Assembly: GCF_008831285.2 (NCBI RefSeq)
Contig: NC_045142.1
Coordinates: 13,466,716-13,530,715, forward strand
Length of the DNA stretch: 64,000 nucleotides
Direction: 5' to 3'
Origin: Nymphaea colorata
Lineage: Eukaryota; Streptophyta; Magnoliopsida; Nymphaeales; Nymphaeaceae
Shown here: positions 23,326-35,154 of the stretch, in pieces
Numbering within the stretch: position 1 is the first letter of the stretch
Layout: every line of letters begins with the position of its first letter
Translations under genes and position numbers: made by a program
Notes under the pieces: generated by a model
What the model saw: the letters and a program-made list of their open reading frames with translations, nothing else
Databases searched by the model: none
What the model was told of the DNA's origin: nothing

Positions 23326-24683
23326 GATAATTTTGTTTAACATTATGCATAGCTAGTCTACGATAAGATGTCCAAATGTCTAAAGCGAGTCTATTTCACC
23401 ACAGGGGCACTTTACTTAGTAGAGCTTTCTTGTGTCAACGTCAGGCAACATAGGGAACATCTCTTTTGGCTGTTAAATCTAACACTTGATACCTCTGGTT
23501 TTTTGTGTAGGCCGATTGTATGCTTTTGAAAAGGCTCACAGGTTGGATCCAACATCTAGTGGACGTGGTGTTCGTTAGTTTAAAACTGCGCTTCTTCAAC
23601 CTTTGGAAAGGGTGATGTAGAAAATGTTTGTCTTTCTTCATACCTGCATTCAACAATATCATGATCTAAGTTTTATGAGCTTGCTAATTACAATTGCTTG
23701 ACAAATTTATAATGTTGAATTTGTCATAAATTAATTTATTGTCTTCCATATTCATTATTATTTTTTAATCTGGGCTTTCATTCTGCTACAAATTGCTTTG
23801 TTTTTAACCTATGGAATCTTCTGCTCTTAGATTTTGACCATTTATGAAGAATAGTTATTATTTTCTTATGCTCTAGTGCCCATCATTTTCTTATTTTCTA
23901 TAATTTGGCTTACCATACCTAAAGATTAGTACAAATGAAAATGTTTGTAATGGATAGAACTCAGGGACCATAGGTGTTTCCAAAATTTCAGCAGTCATAT
24001 GATGGAAATTGGAAAAGTTCAGAAGGAGATTCTCTTTAGAAGGAGGTTCTCTTCTTGTCATAGTATTGTACAACATAGGGTGGCTTGTGTTTCCAATAAT
24101 ACATTGTCTATGGCCTTCTACAAGAAGCTGAAACAATACTTTCAGAGATTTGGAAGAACACAAGATTCGTGAATTAGAGTATTCTATGTCTAAAACTAAA
24201 CTTACCTTAACTAAGTTGATAATGATAGCCTATGGAATCTATTTTTGGTCATATAAAGTTGTGGCACATGGTCATTTTTTGTTCAGATGATAGCAATGGT
24301 GAAAGGTAGAGGATTTAGTAGCATTGATGCTTTCCCTCTCTTGGAGCATCATGAAATGGAATAAAGAGAATTTTGATATAATAGTAATGGAATTCATTGA
24401 TACGGTTACAGAAACAATTGAAGTGATAGATTGTGACATAGATTATCATGTAACTTCTCTCATGTAACTTAAAGTTATGTATTCTTGAACTTGTTTTGGT
24501 ATGTTTGTTTGTCATGTAACTTCTCTCAATCTTCTATGTGATATATTTTGGCATGTTTGTTTCTTTCAACAAGTTGCAACTTATTCTGTTTTAGTTATTG
24601 TTCATCAATAGTTTCAACAAGTCCATTCTTACAAACTTTATTATGCATCTTATTGTTCTTTTTACTGTCTTGGTTATTTACAT

Positions 24684-26600
24684 GTGTCATTTCAATTTAT
24701 GTCAGTTATGTCGCATAGTTCCTCTCATAAAGAATATTGTCCAACTCCTATTATAGAATCATTCGAATCATACTCATCTACCGAGAGAGAAGTTGTCTCC
24801 AAGAGAAAAATGACTTCAAAAGTATGGATTGATTTTATGTTGGTTAAATATAAGAAAAAAGAGTTTGCCAAATGCAAACCTTGTGGAGAGCGAATGAAAC
24901 CAAGCAGTGCTAATGGAACTAGTCAATTAAGTCGACATATAAAATCTTGTTTAAATAGGCAAATCAGTGAAGGAAAACAAAGAACTTTATCACTTGCAGT
25001 TGATGACTCTAGTGCAACTTCTCTATGTGTATAAAAATTTGACACGGAGTCTATAATAACGTTGATGTCAAAGTGTGTAATATAGCACATGAGCTTTTGT
25101 TCAATTTTGCAAAATATAAATATCATAACAAACTTGTTCAAGCTTACAGTACAAGTTTTGTTCCATTTTCTAGAAGAACGTTGAAAAAAGAAATTATGTC
25201 AATGTACAAGACTGAGAAAGCCCAATTTGAAGGATTTATAAATGATTCTACGCAGTGAGTTTCATTGACATTTGATATGTGAACTTTAAAGCAAACATTG
25301 GGTTATCTATGCGTGACACGACAATATATTGATAGATATTGGAAGTTGCATGCTCATATGTTCAATTTTGTACAGGTACCTCCACTACATAATGCAAATA
25401 GTTTGTATGAGGTTTTGTCAGAATGCATCTCTAAACGGAAGATTCAGTCAAAGTTATTTTCTATTACTCCTGACAATTGTTCGATGAATGTTAGTGCAAT
25501 AACTACACTGGAAAGGAACTTAGGAAGAAGAAATTTTATTCTAGTGAAGGAGCAACATTTGCATATTTGCTACGGTGTGCAAATTCTAAATCTTATGGTA
25601 CAAGATGGTATGCATAATCTGCATGATACAATTTCAAAAATTCGTGAAAGTGTTAAATATGTAAAGCGATCACCAAAGCAATTACATTCCTTAAAGTATT
25701 GTATAAGAATAGTGGGCTTGAATGGTACAAAGAAATTAGCCTATGATGTTCCAACTCGATGGAACTCTACATATGTCATGTTGAGAGATGCATTGTTCTA
25801 CAAAGATGCATTTCAACATTTGGCTTATATAGATCCCAAATATATAAATTTACTTTCTGATGATGAATGGTCTTATGCAACTTTATGCCAGTTTTTGAAG
25901 TTATTCTGTAATGTTACAAATATCTTCTCTGCCACTAGAAATGCAACAGCTAATGTGGTTTTTAAAGAAATACAGAAGGTATGCAACCATTTGCATACAC
26001 ATCATGGGGCAGACAATGATTATATAATGTCATTAGCATACAAAATGCAAGAAAAATTTGACAAGTATTAGAAAAATGACTACAATGTGCTCTTTGCAAT
26101 TGCATTTGTCTTAGATCCTAGGCCTAAATTGTGATACTTGAAATATGTGTTTGACAGTTCAAATGAAGTTGATGCAATGGTACAATATGAAAGAGTAGAG
26201 AGCAGTCTTCATGAATTGTATGTTGAGTAAAAAAATGTATATGGTACAAACGATGAAGAAAATGAAAACGCAAACAACTCCATTGTGGAATTTGAAGAAG
26301 AGAGAGCTTTCGAGAGATTTCTTCTTCACATATTACATGAGTTCTGCATCTTTTCAAGTACCTCTCATAGATGTGGAAGCACAGTTAAATGATCCAATAG
26401 AACGACCCCGGCCGAATGAAAGCTTCAATATATTATCTTGGTGGAAGGCAAATGAAAGTAAACATAGAGTTTGCATTCAGTACAGTTGGAAGAATCATTA
26501 GTGATTATCGATGTTTAACTACTCCTAAAACTATTGAAGCACTAATTTGTACATAAAGTTGGATTCGTGATGAAGACAATTCATGCGAAACATAAGATGT
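24684..26600 (+). pseudogene. hAT transposase relic (BED finger, DDE core, dimerisation domain)
   Basis: Relic of a plant hAT transposase of the RICESLEEPER/BED group, which would cut and paste the surrounding element. First block (24684-25031): BED zinc finger with CKPC...HIKSC spacing after VWIDFML. Second block (25073-25290): FVPFSRRTLKKEI and SLTFDM, the first catalytic Asp region. Third block (25298-26068, 257 codons open): SITPDNCSMN (second Asp), RWNSTYVMLRDAL and the DUF4413-like region near FSATRNATANVVF. Fourth block: FAIAFVLDPRPKL and NILSWWKANESKHR (26430-26465), which jumps straight to FAFSTVGRIISDYR...LTPKT-type sequence, so about 25 residues of the C-terminal domain are missing. 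Several stops and frame changes. Not functional. Confidence 0.88.
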
Positions 26601-27171
26601 TCATTGTTTAAAAATAATTTTTGAATGATTCCTTTTGTTTTTCATGATATACTAATGTCATTGATGATGTGTTTTTTGTAGTTTTGAAGATAAGGATAAA
26701 TCTTCTGGTGATGAATGACAAATGATAATTCAATGCATGATTCATATTTCATTGTGGTAAACCTTTTGTATTTGGTGTGTTTCAGTTTATTGTCTAATAT
26801 TTGTTACATGTTATTTTTATTTACTTTTTTAGACTAACCATTGAAAGTATTTTGCAAGATAATTAAAGAAATGAAGTCATATAGAAGTCTTCATGAAAGT
26901 CGAAGTTCAAATGTGTTTTGTTAAACTATGACATAATTTTGCTGATGGTTGAGGAACAAAAGTTTCTTAATATATGTCATTAGTCTTGTGGATTGCACTT
27001 TGTCTAATATTTTTATGTTGGGGATATTGTATGTTTCTTCTTCTTTTTCTTTTGTTAATGGTGTATCAAATGAAGATCATATATTTTGCTCATTACAAAA
27101 TTCAGTTTTTGACTACCTTATTCTTGTTGAGCTAATCAGAATGACCTTAGTGCATTTCATGCATGAATCTC

Positions 27172-27458
27172 TATTGAGAAAGAGATAAACACAGATCAGG
27201 AAGATCTGCCCCTTCCTAAAATATCGAATGGTGATTGTAACCTCCCTACAAAGATAATGGAAGGTGATAAAAAATGTAATCAAGATCCTAAAAATATGGA
27301 TCTGGCTTGTAACAGCTATCCATTAAATAAAGGAAGCTCTCCCTCTCATAGTGTGTGAGAGATTGAGGGAGAAAACTTCATCGTGGGTGTAGGCCAACTC
27401 ACTGGTTGAAATATGTTAAAATTTCATGCTTTCTCTTCTTTTTTCTTTCCATTTCACA
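27172..27458 (+). repeat. Copia 5' LTR
   Basis: Begins tattgagaaagagataaac (first dinucleotide changed from TG to TA) and ends ccatttcaca. Aligns along its length to 38639-38924. The immediately following sequence is the primer-binding site. Confidence 0.95.
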
Positions 27459-27470
27459 TGGTATCAGAGA
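27459..27470 (+). promoter_or_regulatory. Copia primer-binding site (tRNA-Met)
   Basis: Reads tggtatcagaga, matching the TGGTATCAGAGC initiator tRNA-Met site at all but the last base. It directly abuts the LTR without a spacer. Confidence 0.9.
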
Positions 27471-27970
27471 CATAAAGGCACGCGTGAGGAGTAGAGGTCG
27501 TACAGAGGAATTTCTTGTCCATCCGATGGTTGTTGCCGATGATCAACATTTCCAAATATTCATTGCCATCTGGTGACTCGTCTCGTCTCTGCTTAGAGGA
27601 TTTCTTGTCGTCGATTTGTCATCCTGTTCAAGATTTTCGTCAGTTTGTGAGCTTGTTCATGTTTTAAATCATTTTGATTCCATAAACGTGTGATTGTCTC
27701 TAGCGAAAGGGCTTTCGCCCATCTCCAACGGGTGGCGAACATAATCTCCCCTTGATTTAATCTGAGGGATGACTAAGTTTTTGCCTTTATTTCTCACATT
27801 TTCAACAGAAGACATCTTTCACTAGTGGTAATTTTTTCAGTGGTTCTAGTTGTCGAGCAAAAGCACCATGGACATCCAAACATCTCTTGTCAGTTTGCTT
27901 GTTCAAGATCTAAAATCTTCGTTTTTGCCACCACAAATTTCTCTGCTATTTTTTGTACATGTGAGAGTCG

Positions 27971-28350
27971 GTGGTTTCAGAAAGCTGTTTCCAAGAGTGA
28001 CAGAACATAGCACTGCGATTTCGGCTAGCGTTGTCAACTTCAGTGATGATAGAAGTCGAGCAAGGACTCATTGGATTCATCTGTCTCTGAGGAACATTTC
28101 CACTAATTTTCATAATTTTTGGAGCAGGTGTTGAGGAGGTATTGATTTTACAAGAGTTGCTGGTTTCAGGAAGCTTTTTCCAAGAGTGACAGAACAAAAC
28201 ATTGCAATTTTGGCTGGTGTTGCCAGATCCAATGGCGACAAAAGTCGAACAAGAACTCGTTGGATTTGTCTGTCTCCAAGGAACATTCCCACCAATTTTT
28301 ATAATTTTTGGAGCAGGCATTGAGGAGCTATTGATTTTACAAGAGCCACT
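27971..28350. repeat. Tandem duplication (about 189 bp) in the copia leader
   Basis: The string ccaagagtgacagaacat starts at 27991 and its counterpart at 28180, an offset of 189 bp; tgaggaggtattgattttac at 28132 recurs at about 28320. Copies differ at roughly one base in eight. The duplication lies in the untranslated leader between primer-binding site and gag. Confidence 0.85.
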
Positions 28351-28520
28351 GGTTTTAGGAGCCTTCGGTAAATTCCTACAAGGGAGAACCTCGCCTACGA
28401 TTCCAATAGAGAAGTCTTCTATCAGAACACAACGATAGTTTTCACTGGCGTTTGTTTTCTATGGTGGTTCTGGCTGTTGAGCACTAAAACTTTGGTATTT
28501 TATTCCTCATTCTTTGATCA

Positions 28521-29460
28521 ATGGCAACACCAAACTCGTCATCTTCCACAACATTTAGTCCTAGCCATGCTGCACCATCAACTACTTAGTGGAATGCATT
28601 TTCCAGTTTCGTATCTATCAAGTTTGATCGAACAAATTATCTACTATGGTGATCTCAAATTACCAGTGTTATGAATAGTCAAGGACTACTAAGGTATGTC
28701 AACGGCACCCTTACTGCTCCTCTTGAGTATCTTGATGCAAATCAAACCATAGTAAATCCTAATTTTGAAGCATGGGAACAGACAGATCAATTAGCTTTAA
28801 GTTGGATTAAGATTATAGTATTTGAACATATTCTGCCACAATTAATTTCATATTCCACTGCACGTGAGGCTTTGTGTGCTTTAGAACAACAATATGCTTC
28901 TCAATCTAACTTGTGAATCATTCAGTTAAAAAGGGATTTATAGAACGTAAAGAAAGGAGATATGATGATGGCTGATTATCTAAATCATGTCAAATTTTTA
29001 TATGACTCTTTAGCTGCTATTAATCATCAGGTTTCTGACACTGATTTGGTTTTATATACACTTAATGGACTGTCTACTGAATATGAGGCCTTCATCACTA
29101 CCGTAACTACTCTCTGAAATTTTTGATATGCTCATTTCTCAAGAAAATCGTCGACAAATTCTTACACCTCCTCTTGATATTTCTCAAGAAACAAAAACAA
29201 TAGCCATGGTTACTCATCGGACTGGCAACTATGAGAATTCTTATGCAAGAGGGAGAGGAGACCGAAATGGTGGTTGCAACAATTATAACTCATACAATGG
29301 CAGTGGTCGAGGCAACTTTGGCACATACAATGGAGGATGTAGGAACAATAGAGGTCATGGGTATAATGGAGGCTGCAGTAATATCTCTAACAATAAAATA
29401 CCTGTAACTGATACTTGACAATACTGTGGCCGCAAGGGTCACAACACTCGTTAGAGTTAT
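28521..29460 (+). pseudogene. Copia gag relic
   Basis: First ATG at 28521 (MATPNSSSSTTFSPSHAAPS), followed by FDRTNYLLWWSQITSVMNSQ, NPNFEAWEQTDQLALSW and LNGLSTEYEAF, the hallmarks of copia gag (capsid). A Gly/Asn-rich tail leads to a degenerate CCHC knuckle near 29422-29458 (YCGRKGHNTR) in which both outer Cys positions are lost. Stops after about residue 22 and in the middle show decay. Confidence 0.88.
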
Positions 29461-31660
29461 GATATTCCAAAAGCTTTTATGGTTATGGCTTTCAATACAA
29501 GAACAATTAATAGTGCTGCTTCATTGTTGACTTTATCTCCTAATGTGATGGACAACAATCAAGAGTGGTATCTAGATACGGGAGTGTCCCATCATATGAC
29601 AAACTATGATCAATCTATGGAAGGTAAATCCTCTTATCATGGTTGCAATTCTATTATTGTTGGCAACAGACAAAAACTATTCATTAAAAGCATAAGTAAC
29701 ATGTTCTTACCTTCCGAGCATGAAAGTTTTCAGTTAAAGAATGTGCTTCATGTTTCTATTATTCATAAGAATCTACTGTCTGTTGCTAAGTTCACTAGAG
29801 ATAATGACTGCAAAATGGAATTTACGGCTCATGATATTTCTATCAAGAAAATGCAGACTGGGGAAGTAATGCATCAGGGACGGATTAAGGATGAGCTTTA
29901 CGCATGGACAAACACTAGCATTGCTGTAAGAAAACTACCTATTGAAAATAAATTGCAGACATGCAACACTTACATTTCCTGTTTCAATAATGTTGCTCAA
30001 GTTCCTAGAGATACTTTCAAACTTTGGCATGAACATTTGGGACGTGTAAATGACTCTTTATTGAATCACATGACCTCATCTAAATATATTGTTGTTGTCT
30101 CAATGCCTAAAGAGCATTTTTGTTCTGTTTGTGCTTTAGCTAAGATGCATCAGTTGCCTTTTGAATCAGTTGAGTTGAAAATGTCTTCTTCTTTAGAATT
30201 ATTACATGCTGATTTATGGGGACCTTCACCATGTATCTCTATATAAGGATACAAATATTAGTTCATAATATTAGATGATTTTTTATGGTTTACCATGATT
30301 TTTATGCTTACAAAGAAGTCTGAAATTTTCTTGTGCTTTCATAAAACTTTCACAAGATCATAGAGAAACAACTTGAGTACAAGATCAAAGTTTTTCATAG
30401 TGATTGCGGAGGTAAGTTTATGAGTACAGAATTTTCTATGTCTCTTGCTACTCATGGCATTCAAAGACGACTCTCATGTCCCTACACACCACAACAAAAT
30501 GGTGTAGGTTGGTATAATGGAGGCTGCAGTAATATCTCTAACTATAAAATGTCTGCAACTATTACTTGACAATACTGTGGTCGTAAGGGTTACAACACTC
30601 GACAGAGTTATGATATTCCAAAAGGTTTTATGGCTATGGCTCTCAATAAAGGAACATTATTAATAGTGTTGTTTCACCGTCGACTTCCTCTCCTAATGTG
30701 ATGGACAACAATCAAGAGTGGTATCCGGATATGGGGATGTCCCATTATATGACAAACTATGATCAATCTATGGAAGGTAAATCCTCTTATCATGGTTGCA
30801 ACTCTAATATTATTGGCAACAGACAAAAACTATCCATTAGAAGCATCGGTAACATGTTCTTACCTTTTAAGCATGAAAGTTTTCAGTTAAAGAATGTGCC
30901 TCATGTTCCTATGATTCATAAGAATCTACTGTCTGTTGTTAAGTTCAATAGAGATAATGACTGCAAAATGGAATTTACGGCTCATGATTTTTCTGTTAAG
31001 AAAATGCAAACTGGGGAAATAATGCATCAGGGACGGCTTAAGGATGAGCTTTACGCATGGACAAACACTAGCATTGTTGTAAGAAAACTGCCTACTGAAA
31101 ATAAATTGCAGACATGCAACACTTACATTTCCTGTTTCAATAATGTTGCTCAAGTTCCTAGAGATACTTTCAAACTTTGGCATGAACATTTGGGACGTGT
31201 AAATGACTCTTTCTTGAATCACATGACCTCATCTAAATATATTGTTGCTAACTCAATGCCTAAAGAGCATTTTTGTTCTGTTTGTGCTTTAGCTAAGATG
31301 CATCGGTTGCCCTTTGAATCAGCTGAGTTGAAAACGTCTTCTTCTTTAGAATTATTACATGCTGATTTATGGGGACCTTCACCATGTATCTCTATATAAG
31401 GATACAAATATTAGTTGATAATAGTAGATGATTTTTCAAGGTTCACCATGATTTTTATGCTTCCAAAGAAGTCTGAAACTTTCTTGTGCTTTCAGAAAAC
31501 TTTCACAAGATCATTGAAAAACAACTTGAGTACATTATCAAAGTTTTTCATAGTGATTGCGGAAGTGAGTTTATGAGTGCAGAATTTTCTATGTATCTTG
31601 CTTCTCATGGCATTCAAAGATGACTCTCAGGTCCCTATACACACAACAAAATGGTGTAGC
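29360..31660. repeat. 1.15-kb tandem duplication inside the copia element
   Basis: Two head-to-tail copies, 29360-30508 and 30511-31660 (offset 1151-1152 bp). Each runs from the gag knuckle through protease and zinc-binding integrase domain to the integrase motif before QQNGV. The long open frames 29479-30246 and 30698-31399 are the same part of each copy. Copies differ at about 5-10% of positions depending on the stretch. Confidence 0.95.
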
Positions 31661-33578
31661 GGAACAAAAACATCGCCATATTATTGAAGTTGGACTTACT
31701 ATGCTTATTAATGCTTGTTTGCCACCTTTTTTTTGGATTGATGCTTTCAGAATGGCAGTATATATTATCAACAGGTTACCAATTAGTGCACAAGATTCAA
31801 CTCCATTCGAGAAACTTCTTGGTACTAAGCCTCAATGGAGAACCTTAATGTTTTCTGCTTATCCATTAGTAAGCCCTCAAAATAAAACAAAACTTTCTCC
31901 AAAGTCCCATGTGTGTGTCTTTCTTGGCTTCTCAAAATGCTTTAAAGACTACATATGTTACAATCCCTTAGACAAGCATATTACTATTTCCAGACATGTT
32001 ATATTTGATGAAAACACCTTTTTATACTCTAGAACATGACCACGCACTACTTCTCAAGAGATCAACCACTGATTAGCTAAAGATACCTCCCAAACCACCA
32101 CCAGTTCCCAACTCATCCATTTACCCAATCCTAGTGCACCCACTCTAAGCGAGCCTTCAAATGTCTCTCCCAACCGTCACTTTTCCCAACAAAACAACAT
32201 GGTTATTTCCGCACCTACAACCCAGGAAGAATCCAATCAACCTTCCTTACCTCTTGAAAACCTTAGTCGTATCAGAAACCACTCTATGATTACCATTCTC
32301 AAGATGGAACCTGGCGATCTAGAGTATTCACCTATCATAGTGAGACAAAACCTATTGACATTGAAACTGAAATTCTTGACCTATAAGAAGCCCAACAGGA
32401 TGATCGATGGCAAGCAGCTTTGAACAGTAAGATTGAACCTCTTCACAAAAATAAAACTTGGGATTTGATTCCTTGTATGCCTCATTATAATGTAGTGGGA
32501 TGTCGATGGATCTACAAAATCAAGCGGCATGTCGATGGGTCTGTATATTGGTTTAAAGCACGCCTTGTAGCCAAAGGATATAGTCAACATAAAGGCATTG
32601 ATTACGTCGATACTTTTAGCCCAGTGGTGATTCCTACTATTATTCATCTTGTTCTCTCCATTACCACTAGTCAAAATTGAAAATTCATCAACTGGATGTT
32701 AACAATGTCTTTCTTCTTGAAACTCTAAAGGAAAGAAGTTTATATGAGTCAGCCTCTAGGGTTTGAAGACAAGAGCAATCCACACCATGTGTGTAGGTTG
32801 AAGAAATCTCTATATGGCCTCAAACAATCTCCTCGGGCTTGGTTTAAAAGTCTGAGCACATATCTTATATCCAAGGGATTCTAAGGATCCAAATCTGACT
32901 CATCCATGTTCATATATTTGTCTAAGTCCTACATTGCTTATATTCTCATTTATGTAGATGATATTATTGTGACAGGAATCTCTTTGTAGGAATTACAAAA
33001 ATTTATCTATGACATTGGAAATAAGTTCTCCATCAAAGATCTTGGGACAATTCATTACTTTCTTGAACTAGAAGTCAATCGCCAAGCTAATGGGCTTCTT
33101 TTATCACAACACAAATATATCACAGATCTTCTAAAAAAGGTTCAAATGGAAGAAGCCAAGACGGTAAACACACCGGCAGCACCTAATGTGAAGGAGATAC
33201 ACTGAAAGATAGAACTTTGTACCGAAGCATTGTTAGTGCATTACAGTATGTAACACTCACTCACCCAAATATCGCTTTTGCTGTCAACAAGGCTTGTCAA
33301 TTCCTTCATGAATCTACCAATATACATTGGATTTATGTGAAGCGAATACTTCGCTATCTTCAAGGAACACAACATATTAGCCTACACATAAAAAGAGCGA
33401 CTCATTGGATACTTGAAACCTACTCTGATGCAGATTGGGTTGGATGTCCTGATGATAGGAGGTCAACAAGTGGATTTATCACCATGCTTGAAGGAAATAT
33501 TATATAATGGGAATCTAACAAGTGGCAAACCGTTGCTCGCTCAAGCACAGAAGCATAATATAAAGCCATGGTTGGGGT
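29479..33578 (+). pseudogene. Copia pol relic: protease, integrase, RT, RNase H (part 1)
   Basis: Protease: WYLDTGVSHHMT (first copy) and WYPDMGMSHYMT (second copy, active-site Thr and flanks changed). Integrase: LWHEHLGRVND with CSVCALAKM (HHCC), LHADLWGPSP (first Asp), VFHSDCG (second Asp), then EQKHRHIIEVGL (Glu) at 31660. RT: WIYKIKRHVDGSV, ARLVAKGYSQHKGIDY, SLYGLKQSPRAWF and catalytic YVDD at 32951-32962. RNase H: RYLQGTQHISL, YSDADWVGCPDDRRSTSG, then AMVG, where the nested gypsy interrupts at 33578. Stops and frameshifts are scattered throughout. Confidence 0.92.
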
Positions 33579-33991
33579 TGTTCCCTTGTGTCGTGTCTGT
33601 ACAATCATCCTTTGCTTTCGATGTATTTGTTTTGTTTATGTTGTGTCTTGGTGTAAGCTCAAATATTCACTGTGTTGGAGCACCCTTCCAAAACCGGCCC
33701 CAAGTGTAAGATTGAGATTCCTTGTTTTGGATAGTCGGCATAGGAATTCTGTAAGTGGCTTCGGCCATCCTTTGCAAGTAAAGTGTAAAGTTTGCTTGCT
33801 TTCCCTCATGATGTACTCAACTGTTTAAGTAAATATATTGCGACTTTTCTTTCTACACTCTTGTGTATTTTGTGTCTTGAGTTTTCAAAAGGCGTTCAAG
33901 TGATCTGCACCCACTTAAACAAGGCGAAGACTTGTAGCTTACTGGCGAGAGGTTACTGCGCCACACGTACCGAAGGAGTCGGCCCATGACA
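33579..33991 (+). repeat. Chromovirus 5' LTR
   Basis: Begins tgttcccttgtgtcgtgtct and ends tcggcccatgaca. It is 413 bp against 390 bp in the 3' copy; most of the difference is one block of about 20 bp near 33780-33807 (aaagtttgcttgctttccct) that the 3' copy lacks. Confidence 0.93.
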
Positions 33992-33993
33992 AC

Positions 33994-34005
33994 TGGTATC
34001 AGAGC
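33994..34005 (+). promoter_or_regulatory. Chromovirus primer-binding site (tRNA-Met)
   Basis: Reads tggtatcagagc, an exact initiator tRNA-Met complement, two bases after the end of the 5' LTR. Confidence 0.93.
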
Positions 34006-34185
34006 CCAAATTCTGCTCAATCTAGGAAAGCGATTGGAGAGTCGGTGTAGAGCTTCATACTGGCTTCCTGCTGTTTAGGAAGACATTGTAGCATCACAAT
34101 ACAATTTGCAAGGTGCCAAAGGCAAGGAGCTGGCCATCCAGAGGAGACAAGCCTGGCCCATGACTAGGGAAACCTAGAGAAAACG

Positions 34186-35135
34186 ATGAATCAGTTGGTC
34201 ACAGATGTGGCCACCCATGAAGAAGCCATCGGGTTTGCTGCCGAAGCCTTTGAGGGATTCAAGGAGGAGATGAAGTTGATGCAGGAACAGATAGCCGAGT
34301 CGGTGACCATGAACCGACCACTCTCTGACTTAGTGAAAACTCTACAGGATGAAGTCGTCGGACTTTGGGCTTCAAACCAAAGATTGCTACATACTAACTC
34401 AGCAAGTAGTAGTCAAGAGAGGACCAGTAGGGTCGATGTTCAACGTCTGGGGAAGTATAGTGGTAACCGGGATGCCAGGGCAATCGACAACTATTTGTTC
34501 CAAGTAGACTACTACTTGGACTTGCAGAACGTAGTAGAGGAGGACTTGAATACTAAGACCACAACAATGTTGTTAGAAGGAGACGCTATGGCTTGGTGGA
34601 GGCAAAAAATGTTAGATATTGAGAATGGGGACTGCACAATTAGGACCTTCGATGACTTTGCAAGCAGTTGAAGGGATACTTCTTGCCTGTGGATGCTGAA
34701 AGACATGCCTATCGGTTGGTTGCGAACCTGAAGCAGACAGGTGCCTTGAGAGATTATGTCAAGACCTACCAAAAGGTCATGTTAGACGTGCCTATGATGC
34801 CAGAAAAATATAAACTTCACTGGTTCATCATAGGGCTCCAATTTTGAGCCCAAGCCAACGTGGAGAGATCGAATCTAGAGACTTTGGAGTAAGCATATGT
34901 GGCAGCCGAACGCTTCGCCAACACCCAACGCAAAGCTACACCAATACCTTCAAGTCTACGAAGAAGTCCGACCATGGCGGTAAGAAAGAGGAACGGTGAG
35001 ATAACAGAAATGAATCAGTATCCCATAAGCCAACCGAGAGAAAACCCTTTTTTCGCAAAGACTACACTGGGCCACCAAGAGAAGTGATTTGTTAGGTCTG
35101 CGGAGGAAGGCACCAAGCACGTGTCTACCCGAAAC
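34186..35135 (+). pseudogene. Chromovirus gag relic
   Basis: Open for 161 codons from 34186: an N-terminal coiled-coil-like stretch, then the capsid core DVQRLGKYSGNRDARAIDN and GDAMAWWRQKML. A frameshift near 34670 follows; the frame continues as LPVDAERHAYRLVANLKQTG and YVAAERFANTQRKATP with stops. The zinc knuckle near 35088-35130 reads C-stop-VCGGRHQARVYPKR, with the second Cys intact and the last Cys changed to Tyr. Gag would form the particle; this copy is dead. Confidence 0.88.
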
Positions 35136-35154
35136 GAGTGAGACCGAAGAAGGT

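Noticed and set aside
22887-23356. Overlapping open frames of 96-128 codons on both strands
   Set aside because: All are produced by one GC-rich tandem repeat whose unit lacks stops; no frame is favoured.
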